Made by a program: the position numbers and the translations under genes. A stretch of DNA of 5,749 nt, from the NCBI GenBank assembly GCA_022447405.1, contig JAKVCE010000020.1, positions 9,945 to 15,693 of the forward strand, in the 5' to 3' direction. Of the stretch, positions 1 to 5,279 are shown in pieces. The notes beneath the pieces were generated by a model. It had not been told where the DNA came from, did no database searches, and saw only the letters and a program-made list of their open reading frames with translations. Every line of letters starts with the position of its first letter. The stretch's first letter is position 1. The DNA comes from Planctomycetota bacterium. GTDB taxonomy: Bacteria > Planctomycetota > UBA1135 > GCA-002686595.

Positions 1-137
1 GGCGCCTCCATCTCACTCAAGACCCCGCGCGCGACCTCCGCGATCATCGGGAGTCCGTAGCGATCACGGACCCAGCGGGCCATGGTGGTCTTTCCTGTGG
101 AGTGGGCGCCGACGAAGTAGATGCGGTGTTGGGTCAT
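1..137 (-). CDS. P-loop ATP/GTP-binding protein (AAA_28/NadR-like kinase family), N-terminal fragment
   Basis: Only the first 45 codons lie in the window; the gene continues past the left edge. The protein opens with MTQHRIYFVG followed by GAHSTGKTT at residues 10-18. This is a textbook Walker A P-loop (GxxxxGKT) with the HSTGKTT form typical of NadR ribosylnicotinamide-kinase and AAA_28 domains. After it comes an EVARGVL stretch (about residues 34-40), which resembles the conserved E-x-x-R segment of that family. It probably binds ATP and phosphorylates a small molecule or acts as an uncharacterised cytosolic NTPase; the substrate cannot be read from this piece. The ATG at 135-137 is supported by an AGAGGAG Shine-Dalgarno 5 bases upstream. 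It is transcribed in the same direction as the aminotransferase behind it, but a 109-base gap with its own possible promoter suggests separate expression. Family call good, function unknown. Confidence 0.8.
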   Translation of the reverse strand, partial: MTQHRIYFVGAHSTGKTTMARWVRDRYGLPMIAEVARGVLSEMEA

Positions 138-142
138 TTCTG

Positions 143-167
143 CTCCTCTGGGGACCGGGGCAGTCTA
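143..167 (-). promoter_or_regulatory. Possible -10 (TAGACT) and Shine-Dalgarno for the P-loop gene
   Basis: On the minus strand, TAGACT at 167-162 fits a TANNNT -10 element. Transcription would begin near 155, giving a leader of about 18 bases. That leader carries AGAGGAG (149-143), well spaced from the ATG at 137. No convincing -35 hexamer lies 16-18 bases upstream. The Shine-Dalgarno is clear; the -10 is only a candidate. Confidence 0.4.
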
Positions 168-202
168 CCAGATGTTGTGGCATGGCGCAGGGATGACCCC
201 CA

Positions 203-228
203 ACAGGTTGTGGATAACCTGTGGAAAT
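203..228 (-). promoter_or_regulatory. DnaA-box pair with overlapping inverted repeat
   Basis: On the minus strand, TTATCCACA (217-209) is an exact match to the DnaA-box consensus. Eleven bases away, about one helical turn, is a second box-like word in the same orientation, ATTTCCACA (228-220), which matches 7 of 9 positions. The perfect box also sits inside an inverted repeat: ACAGGTT at 203-209 and AACCTGT at 216-222, separated by 6 bases. The element lies between the aminotransferase stop and the P-loop gene start. It could bind DnaA, act as an operator, or form a hairpin downstream of the aminotransferase. As a terminator it would lack a T tract. Confidence 0.45.
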
Positions 229-246
229 CCTCTCGACAGCCCCTCC

Positions 247-1362
247 TCAGAAGGTCTCGAGGAGCTCGTGGATCCGCGCCAAGCCCCGCTCTAAGAGGTC
301 CGTGTCTTCGCCGTATCCCACTCGCAGCCAGCCGTCCATCCCGAAGTGGTCGCCAGGCACGAGCAAGAGGTCCTTCTCCACGCGGAGTCGCTCGGCGAGC
401 TCGCTCGAGCTCATCTCGTGGTCGTACTCCATCATGAGGTAGGCGCCAGCCTTCGGTCGGATGGCCTTGAGGTGCGGGTCAGCATCTACCCAGCTCATCG
501 TCAGGTCGAGGTTGTGCGTGAGGAGCGCCTTGGTGCGCTCCAGGATCCTCGCGCGGACCTCCCCCGAGAGGGCGAAGATGCCGAGGTCATTGGAGAGGGA
601 GCCTGGCCCGATCGTGATGTAGTCGTGCTGGCTCCAGCAGTCCGCGATGGTGTCGGCTGGCGCGAGGATCCAGCCCAGGCGCAGGCCGGGCAGGCCGTAG
701 GTCTTGGAGAAGCTGTTGGTTATGACGACCTTGTCGTGGCGACCCCACATGGTCGGGGTCGGCGAGCCGTCCTGCTCTGTCCCGTGGTAGATCTCGTCTA
801 CGAGGACCCACGCGTCGTGCTTCGCGGCGATGGCAGCGACGCGATCCAGCGCCTCAGCGTCCATGATCGAGCCCGCCGGGTTGTTCGGGTTGCAGAGGCA
901 GATCATCTTCGTCTTGGGGCCCACCAGGGACTCCAGCTCATCCATGTCCGAGCTCCAGTCACCCGCCTCATGGTCGGGGAGGAGCTTCCAAGGCTTCACC
1001 TCTGCCCCGACCCCGCGCAGCATGCCCCACAGCTGCATGTAGTTGGGGATCTGCATCACGACCTCGTCGCCTGGCTGGACGATCGTCCACGCGGCGACGA
1101 AGTTGGCCTCCGCGCCCCCGTTCGTCGCCTCGACGTTGGCCTCGGTGGCGCCCTCGTAGAGCCCCGCGATCGCCTCTCGCAGGGGTCGGGTGCCGTTCGA
1201 CTGGGTGTAGACGAGCCGGTGGCTCATGAGCTCAGGGACGCCAGCCTCGCTCACGAGCTCACCGATGGTCATCGGCGAGACGCCTGAGTCTGAGAGGTTG
1301 ATCTCCACCTCGTTCTCGTAGGTGGACTGCCAGCGTTCCATTCGGAAAGGTTCTATGCGCAT
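247..1362 (-). CDS. PLP-dependent class I/II aminotransferase (VioD/capreomycidine-synthase-like subgroup)
   Basis: This is a 371-residue cytosolic fold-type I PLP enzyme. The hallmarks appear in order: NPNNPAG at 158-164 (Asn161 contacts the cofactor), VDEIYHG with Asp189 and Tyr192, SFSKTYGLPGLRLGW with Schiff-base Lys220 and Arg228, and near the C-terminus WLRVGYG with the carboxylate-binding Arg347. The N-terminus (RMERWQSTYEN, then a SxSGV-like segment near residue 24-28) recalls a subgroup that, from memory, includes capreomycidine synthase VioD and many uncharacterised aminotransferases. It presumably moves an amino group between an amino acid and a 2-oxo acid; the substrate is not readable. 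It diverges from the dehydratase/cyclodeaminase pair with only 20 bases between start codons, so joint regulation is likely. The ATG at 1362 fits the homologous N-terminus. A GAGGG motif sits only 3 bases upstream, poorly placed as a Shine-Dalgarno. Family certain, substrate unknown. Confidence 0.9.
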   Translation of the reverse strand: MRIEPFRMERWQSTYENEVEINLSDSGVSPMTIGELVSEAGVPELMSHRLVYTQSNGTRPLREAIAGLYEGATEANVEATNGGAEANFVAAWTIVQPGDEVVMQIPNYMQLWGMLRGVGAEVKPWKLLPDHEAGDWSSDMDELESLVGPKTKMICLCNPNNPAGSIMDAEALDRVAAIAAKHDAWVLVDEIYHGTEQDGSPTPTMWGRHDKVVITNSFSKTYGLPGLRLGWILAPADTIADCWSQHDYITIGPGSLSNDLGIFALSGEVRARILERTKALLTHNLDLTMSWVDADPHLKAIRPKAGAYLMMEYDHEMSSSELAERLRVEKDLLLVPGDHFGMDGWLRVGYGEDTDLLERGLARIHELLETF

Positions 1363-1366
1363 GCGC
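1357..1366. repeat. 10-bp perfect palindrome over the aminotransferase start
   Basis: GCGCATGCGC is a perfect palindrome, and the sequence also reads as a tandem ATGCGC ATGCGC (1355-1366). It covers the aminotransferase start codon and lies just upstream of the rightward -10 candidate, where a regulator could block both directions. It may be chance in GC-rich DNA. Confidence 0.3.
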
Positions 1367-1382
1367 CCTCTATACTCTCCGC
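1363..1382. promoter_or_regulatory. Candidate shared divergent (bidirectional) promoter
   Basis: This is the entire 20-base gap between the divergent aminotransferase and dehydratase genes. It contains TCTATACT at 1369-1376. Read rightward, TATACT (1371-1376) matches the -10 consensus at 5 of 6 positions and ends 6 bases before the GTG at 1383. Read leftward, TATAGA (1374-1369) ends 6 bases before the ATG at 1362. A -10 hexamer this close places transcription starts on or next to both start codons, implying leaderless or nearly leaderless messages. No good -35 is visible for either direction, and no Shine-Dalgarno precedes the GTG. The rightward hexamer is strong. The leftward one lacks the final T and is weaker. 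Confidence 0.5.
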
Positions 1383-2336
1383 GTGCGCTTTCCCCAAGAC
1401 GTCATCGCCGCGGCAGAGCAAATATCTGGTCGAGTCCGCCGCACGCCGATCGAGCGCTCCCCCGCCCTCGAGGGCTCATCGGGGGCGCGGGTGTGGCTGA
1501 AGCTCGAGAACTTGCAGGAGACGGGGTCCTTCAAGCTGCGCGGCGCGTCTCACAAGCTCCTCACCCTCAGCGATGAGGAGCGACGCCGCGGGGTGGTCGC
1601 CGCCTCCACCGGGAACCACGGCGCTGGGGTCGCCGCGGCGGCCGCGAGCTTGGGGGTGCAGGCCACGATCTTCGCGCCCTTGACAGCGGACCCCTCCAAG
1701 CTGGAGGGGGTGCGGCAGCGCGGCGCCCTCGTGCGGCAGGTGGGAGAGGACTGCCTCGTCGCGGAGGAGGCCGCGCGCGCGGAGGCCGAGGCGAGCGGGC
1801 TCACCTACGTCTCGCCCTACAACGATCCGGACGTGGTCAGCGGGCAAGGCACCCTCGGCTGGGAGCTCCATGAGGACCTTGAAGGTCTCGACGCGGTCTT
1901 CATCTCCATGGGCGGTGGGGGCCTCATCGCCGGAGTCGGGAGCTACCTCAAGTCCGTCCGCCCAGACGTCGAGGTCATCGCCTGCTCCCCCGAGAACTCC
2001 TGCGTCATGCACAAGTCTCTCGAAGCCGGTGAGCTCTTGGACCTGCCCTCTCTCCCCACGCTCTCGGACGGGACGGCGGGGGGAGTGGAGCCGGGCTCGA
2101 TCACCTTTGACCTCTGCCAGGGCTGCGTGGACAGGTCCGTCACCGTCACAGAGGAGGAGATCAGAAGCGCCATGAAGACCGTCATCACCGCTCACCACAC
2201 CTGCATCGAAGGCGCGGCCGGCGTCGCCGCCGCCGCTTTCTTACAAGACCCAGGGCGCTACGAGGGGAAGGACGTCGCCGTCGTCTTGTGCGGCGCGAAC
2301 GCCTCAGCCGAGGTCTTGCGGGAGGTGCTCGCGTGA
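1383..2336 (+). CDS. PLP-dependent threonine/serine-dehydratase-family enzyme (EutB/BhcB-like)
   Basis: This is a 317-residue fold-type II PLP enzyme. Visible motifs are ETGSFKLRGA at 46-55 with cofactor Lys51, STGNHG at 75-80, SPYNDPDVVSGQGT at 144-157, the glycine-rich phosphate loop GGGGL at 177-181, EGAAG at 276-280 (metal-binding region in serine racemase and related dehydratases) and CGANAS with Cys303 near the cofactor ring nitrogen. There is no C-terminal ACT domain, so it is a short, catabolic-type form. Such enzymes eliminate water from beta-hydroxy amino acids. The ASTGNHG loop (threonine dehydratases usually have SAGNHAQG) and a LSDGTAGG segment (227-234) followed by ITFDLC (240-245) suggest to me the EutB/BhcB-like branch. 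BhcB converts beta-hydroxyaspartate to iminosuccinate. The neighbouring cyclodeaminase-like gene supports this. The GTG start is chosen because homologous sequence begins there and a -10 lies just upstream. Exact substrate is inferred. Confidence 0.9.
   Translation: MRFPQDVIAAAEQISGRVRRTPIERSPALEGSSGARVWLKLENLQETGSFKLRGASHKLLTLSDEERRRGVVAASTGNHGAGVAAAAASLGVQATIFAPLTADPSKLEGVRQRGALVRQVGEDCLVAEEAARAEAEASGLTYVSPYNDPDVVSGQGTLGWELHEDLEGLDAVFISMGGGGLIAGVGSYLKSVRPDVEVIACSPENSCVMHKSLEAGELLDLPSLPTLSDGTAGGVEPGSITFDLCQGCVDRSVTVTEEEIRSAMKTVITAHHTCIEGAAGVAAAAFLQDPGRYEGKDVAVVLCGANASAEVLREVLA
2321..2326 (+). promoter_or_regulatory. Shine-Dalgarno fixing the cyclodeaminase-like start
   Basis: GGAGGT lies inside the end of the dehydratase gene, 6 bases before a GTG at 2333. 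That GTG overlaps the dehydratase TGA as GTGA. This supports 2333 rather than the in-frame ATG at 2288, which would add 15 Arg/Gly-rich residues inside the upstream gene. Confidence 0.75.
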
Positions 2337-3280
2337 GCCGCGTCGCGACGTGGAGTGAGATCGAGCCCGCCCTCGCTGGCGTCGACCTCCTCGAGGAGAT
2401 GTCGCTCGGCTTCCAGGCCTACTCTGCTGGTGACTGCGTCGTCCCTCCCGTGGGCGAGCTCTTGCTGGAGGAGAGCCGCGGTGAGGTTCACATCAAGTAC
2501 GGGTATGTGCGCGGCGGGGAGCACTACGTGATCAAGATCGCCTCGGGCTTCCCCGGCAACCCAGCGCTGGGGCTGCCGGTGGGGGATGGTCTGATGCTCC
2601 TCTTCAGGCAGGACACGGGCGCGCTCGCCCGTGTGCTCTTCGATGAGGGGCACCTGACGGATGAGCGGACCGCCGCGGCGGGCGCCCTCGCGTCGAGGAC
2701 GATGGCTCCTCCCACGGTGGAGCGGATCGGGATCTTGGGGGCGGGGGTGCAGGCGCGGCTGCAGGCCAAGCACCACGCGGGCGTCTTCCCTGACGCGGAG
2801 TTCATGGTCTGGGGGAGGGACGCAGAAAAGAGCGCAGCCTGCGCTGCAGAGCTCAGCGGCGCGGGCATCCCAGCGAGGTCCGCAGAGGATGTGGAGCGCC
2901 TCTCAAGGGAGTGCCAGGTGATCGTCACGACGACGGCCGCGAAGGAGAGCTTGCTCGCCTCTGATTGGGTCCAGCCCGGGACTCACGTCACGGCTGTGGG
3001 ATCGGACACTCCTGAGAAGCAAGAGGTGGAGGTCACGCTGCTCGCCCGGGCTGACAAGGTCGCATGCGACAGCTTGGAGCAGTGCCGCCTGCGCGGCGAG
3101 GTCTCACAGGCGCTGCGTGCGGGCGCGATCAGCGAGGAGGAGGTCGTGGAGTTGGGCGCGATCTTGAGCGGGGACGCGGCGGGGAGAGGGTCGTCTGAGG
3201 AGGTGACGGTGTGCGACCTCACCGGCGTCGCCGTGCAAGACCTGAGGATCGCAGAGGCGGTCAACGCCGCCTTGGCCTAG
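2333..3280 (+). CDS. Ornithine cyclodeaminase/mu-crystallin family protein (EutC/BhcD-like, possible imino-acid reductase)
   Basis: This is a 315-residue NAD(P)-dependent enzyme of the ornithine-cyclodeaminase/mu-crystallin family. Features in order: substrate-binding basic residues in HIKYGY (53-58, Lys55) and VIKIASGF (66-73, Lys68); LTDERTAAAGA (108-118); a Rossmann nucleotide loop GILGAGVQARLQ (133-144); VGSDTPEKQE (222-231) with the conserved acidic residue Asp225; and C-terminal DLTGVAVQD (295-303). Members include ornithine cyclodeaminase, alanine dehydrogenase, ketimine reductases, EutC and the iminosuccinate reductase BhcD. Coupling to a dehydratase by a 4-base stop-start overlap suggests the two act in sequence, the first releasing an imino or oxo product that the second reduces. 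That pairing matches EutB-EutC and BhcB-BhcD. SbnA-SbnB and VioB-VioK of diaminopropionate synthesis are a more distant parallel, since their first enzyme is cysteine-synthase-like. Family firm, reaction inferred. Confidence 0.88.
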   Translation: MSRVATWSEIEPALAGVDLLEEMSLGFQAYSAGDCVVPPVGELLLEESRGEVHIKYGYVRGGEHYVIKIASGFPGNPALGLPVGDGLMLLFRQDTGALARVLFDEGHLTDERTAAAGALASRTMAPPTVERIGILGAGVQARLQAKHHAGVFPDAEFMVWGRDAEKSAACAAELSGAGIPARSAEDVERLSRECQVIVTTTAAKESLLASDWVQPGTHVTAVGSDTPEKQEVEVTLLARADKVACDSLEQCRLRGEVSQALRAGAISEEEVVELGAILSGDAAGRGSSEEVTVCDLTGVAVQDLRIAEAVNAALA

Positions 3281-3298
3281 CGCTCAGCTGACGCTGGG
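3276..3298. terminator. Hairpin spanning the two convergent stop codons
   Basis: CCTAGCG (3276-3282) pairs with CGCTGGG (3292-3298) through seven pairs including one G-T wobble. After one bulged C, two further pairs close over a 4-base AGCT loop. The stem contains the TAG of the cyclodeaminase-like gene and the leftward stop of the patatin gene, which are only 3 bases apart. There is no T tract on either side, so it is at best a weak or non-canonical bidirectional terminator. Confidence 0.3.
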
Positions 3299-4294
3299 TT
3301 CGGAGATCCCCAAGGCCTCTCTGGTCGCGCGCTCTCCCTCAGAGATCAGCTCCGGGGTCCTGTGGAAGTCAAAGATCCCCACGCCCTCCATCCGCGGGAT
3401 GACCATGACGTCAGGCGGCGAGAGCTCTCGCTGACAGGACGCGAGCTGGTGCATCATGTTGATCGCCACGTCTGTCAGTGACTCGATCATGCCGGGCGGC
3501 TTGGGCGGCTCCTCGGGAGGATCGGTCCGGATGCGGTCGCGCATTCGCTTCATCCCGAAGGCGATGCGCTCGCTCGCAGCGCTCCCAGTCGAGCGCACGC
3601 TCTCCGCGAACTCCCTGAGCGCGGGGTGGAGCTCGGGAGCTTCAATGAGGCGGTCGAGCATGCCTGCTTGGGGCTCGAGCTCAGGCTCCTCCTCTGGCGC
3701 GCTCACGAGCGGTGGACCGTTCGTCTGGTCGTTCACATCGACTGCGATCACAGGCAGGTCGCCGAGGGCGGACGCAGCGGCGAAGGGGACCGGGCTGGAG
3801 ACGCCGCCGTCGATCAACCAGCGGTCCTCCCGATAGACCGGAGTGAAGACTCCTGGGATGGAGCTAGAGGCTCGCATGGCGTCGACGAGGTCTCCCTCGC
3901 GGATCCAGACCTCCTCTCCGCCCTTCAGAGTCGCAGCGACAGCGATGTATGGGATCTCACAGTCTTCGATCCGAGCCTCGCCGAGGATGTCGCGCATGAG
4001 GTCGGTGATCCTTGTCCCAGCGAAGAGGCCCGAGCGCGGCACGATCGGATCGAGCAGCGAGAACACGCCCTTCTTGGTCATCCGCCTCATCTCCTCCTCG
4101 TAAGGCGCGAGCTTGTTCGCGGCGATGACTCCACCGACCGCGGAGCCGATGCTCGTCCCCGCCACGCCGGCGACCTCAATCCCGAGCTCTTCGAGCACGT
4201 GGCAGACGCCGATGTGAGCCATCCCGCGCGCGGCTCCACCTCCGAGGGCGAGGATGACCCGGTCGCCTCTCTTGAGCGGGGCCTCGAGCGTCAC
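3284..4294 (-). CDS. Patatin-like phospholipase family protein (RssA/NTE type)
   Basis: This is a 336-residue serine acyl-hydrolase of the bacterial patatin family. The oxyanion-hole loop GGGAARG is at 18-24. The nucleophile elbow GTSIGS is at 46-51 with Ser48, and the second catalytic-dyad residue is Asp162 in DGG (162-164). PDVMVIPRMEGVGIFDF (294-310) and the closing GERATREAL resemble the usual C-terminus of RssA-like proteins. No signal peptide or membrane segment is evident, so it is probably cytosolic or peripheral and may cleave acyl esters from lipids. Between the last core strand (VIAVDVN, 182-188) and the C-terminal motif is a roughly 80-100 residue acidic, proline-rich stretch (EEEPELEPQ, PPEEPPKPP) with a helical middle that looks like a partly disordered insert. 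The GTG start overlaps the cyaY stop as GTGA and has a good Shine-Dalgarno, so translation is probably coupled. Natural substrate unknown. Confidence 0.92.
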   Translation of the reverse strand: MTLEAPLKRGDRVILALGGGAARGMAHIGVCHVLEELGIEVAGVAGTSIGSAVGGVIAANKLAPYEEEMRRMTKKGVFSLLDPIVPRSGLFAGTRITDLMRDILGEARIEDCEIPYIAVAATLKGGEEVWIREGDLVDAMRASSSIPGVFTPVYREDRWLIDGGVSSPVPFAAASALGDLPVIAVDVNDQTNGPPLVSAPEEEPELEPQAGMLDRLIEAPELHPALREFAESVRSTGSAASERIAFGMKRMRDRIRTDPPEEPPKPPGMIESLTDVAINMMHQLASCQRELSPPDVMVIPRMEGVGIFDFHRTPELISEGERATREALGISEPSVS

Positions 4295-4605
4295 AGAGAG
4301 ACCTCTCGCCCGATCTTCTCAGAGATCGAGCTGGAGACGCAGGCTGTGAGGGAGTGTCCGTCTCGGTCGCACAGCCAGGCGCTCCCATCCCAGACGTAGT
4401 GCCAAGCGCGCGCTCCGGCGGCGAACCACATCTGCGAGGCGGCGGTCTGGCGGTTCAACACATAGCGTGCGCCGTCTGCGAACTCGATGGTGAGGACTCC
4501 GTCCGTACAAGAGAAGTCCACCTCGTCCGGGTCGAACTCTTCGAGGGCGTCAGCGAAGTGTTCGAGGCAGGCGTCAGCGAGCTTAAGAAATTCTTGTTGG
4601 TCCAT
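4291..4605 (-). CDS. cyaY: Iron donor protein CyaY (bacterial frataxin)
   Basis: This 104-residue protein has the length and pattern of bacterial frataxin (E. coli CyaY is 106). It has an acidic first helix (Glu5, Asp11, Glu15, Asp19, Glu22, Glu23, Asp25, Asp27, Glu28, Asp30) that would form the iron-binding face. Then come the sheet signatures DGVLTIEF (35-42), VLNRQ (49-53), QMWFA (58-62) and WLCDRDG (77-83), the last close to the E. coli WICDRSG. Frataxins bind iron and modulate the IscS/IscU iron-sulfur assembly complex in the cytosol. The gene is second in a leftward operon, 16 bases after nth, and its stop overlaps the patatin start. The ATG is preceded only by a weak GAG Shine-Dalgarno, so translation may depend partly on nth. 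Placement beside nth, an iron-sulfur enzyme in most bacteria, is suggestive but no proof of a functional link. Confidence 0.93.
   Translation of the reverse strand: MDQQEFLKLADACLEHFADALEEFDPDEVDFSCTDGVLTIEFADGARYVLNRQTAASQMWFAAGARAWHYVWDGSAWLCDRDGHSLTACVSSSISEKIGREVSL
4301..4307 (-). promoter_or_regulatory. Shine-Dalgarno for the patatin gene
   Basis: GAGAGGT on the minus strand sits inside the last codons of cyaY, 6 bases before the GTG at 4294. It supports the overlapping start and a coupled translation of the two genes. Confidence 0.6.
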
Positions 4606-4621
4606 CGGTGCTCAGTCTACA

Positions 4622-5272
4622 TCAGCGGCGCGCCTCTTCAGCGATGCGCTTTGCCGTGGCGGCCCAGCTGCAGATCGGGCAGGCCTCGAGGTCATGGCCC
4701 CTTGCGGGGCAGTGCTCTCGTCCAAAATAGATGATCTGCAGGTGGAGCTTGATCCAGCTGTCCTCGGGGAAGGCGCGCTTCAAGTCACGCTCGGTCTTCT
4801 CGACGCTCTTGCCCGTCGAGAGCCCCCAGCGCGCAGCGAGGCGATGGATGTGGGTGTCGACTGGGAAGGCGGGCACCCCGAAGGCTTGGATCATGACGAC
4901 GCTCGCGGTCTTGTGCCCCACGCCGGGCAGGGCCTCGAGGGCGTCCATGTCTTGTGGCACCTCGCCGCCGTGGCGCTCCACGAGGAGCTCTGAGAGGCGG
5001 CGGATGTTCTTGGCCTTGGTGGGGGCGAGCCCGACGGTCCTGATCTCTCCCAAGATGGCCTCTACGGGGACCTGGGACATCCCCTTAGGGGTGCGCGCGA
5101 GCGCGAAGAGTCCAGGGGTGACCATGTTGACGCGCTCGTCAGTGGTCTGCGCCGAGAGGAGGACGGCAACGAGCAGCGTGAAGGGGTCGCCGTGATCCAG
5201 CGGCACCGGCGGGTCTGGATAGAGCTCATTCAGCTGCTCCAGGATTCGCTCTGCCTTCTCCGCGCGCTTCAT
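4622..5272 (-). CDS. nth: Endonuclease III (DNA glycosylase/AP lyase)
   Basis: This 216-residue protein matches endonuclease III in length (E. coli 211) and motif order: LLVAVLLSAQTTD at 33-45, the helix-hairpin-helix LPGVGHKTA at 115-123 with catalytic Lys121, and PVDTHIHRL at 137-145 with catalytic Asp139. It excises oxidised pyrimidines and nicks the resulting abasic site in base-excision repair. The C-terminal cluster loop is unusual: cysteines are at 188, 198 and 201 (C-x9-C-x2-C) instead of the usual C-x6-C-x2-C-x5-C, and Ala207 stands where the fourth cysteine should be. The ATG at 5272 is preferred because similarity begins there. The frame stays open upstream to 5407, but that stretch is antisense to the CoA-binding gene. 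No Shine-Dalgarno is seen; a TACCAT lies 7 bases upstream. It is first in an operon with cyaY and the patatin gene. Confidence 0.93.
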   Translation of the reverse strand: MKRAEKAERILEQLNELYPDPPVPLDHGDPFTLLVAVLLSAQTTDERVNMVTPGLFALARTPKGMSQVPVEAILGEIRTVGLAPTKAKNIRRLSELLVERHGGEVPQDMDALEALPGVGHKTASVVMIQAFGVPAFPVDTHIHRLAARWGLSTGKSVEKTERDLKRAFPEDSWIKLHLQIIYFGREHCPARGHDLEACPICSWAATAKRIAEEARR

Positions 5273-5279
5273 GCAGAGC

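Noticed and set aside
201..228. A full chromosomal replication origin
   Set aside because: Only one perfect and one degenerate DnaA box are present, there is no AT-rich unwinding region, and no replication gene is adjacent in the window.
346..1287. Long open frame (313 codons) on the plus strand opposite the aminotransferase
   Set aside because: It is antisense to a gene with a full set of PLP motifs, has Arg/Val/Asp-rich composition without recognisable motifs, and is explained by high-GC codon bias.
1476..2198. 240-codon open frame on the minus strand opposite the dehydratase
   Set aside because: It is antisense to a gene with intact catalytic motifs, has Arg/Gly/His-rich low-complexity composition and no family signature.
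2288..2332. Upstream ATG start for the cyclodeaminase-like protein
   Set aside because: It would add 15 Arg/Gly-rich residues within the dehydratase gene, whereas the GTG at 2333 has an ideal Shine-Dalgarno and a stop-start overlap.
1383..3280. Diaminopropionate synthesis pair (SbnA-SbnB / VioB-VioK)
   Set aside because: The first enzyme has the GSFKLRGA lysine motif of threonine dehydratases rather than a cysteine-synthase signature, so the EutB/BhcB parallel fits better. I keep this only as a distant alternative.
3626..4399. 257-codon open frame on the plus strand opposite the patatin and cyaY genes
   Set aside because: It crosses a gene boundary on the other strand, shows no motif, and both opposing genes are clearly real.
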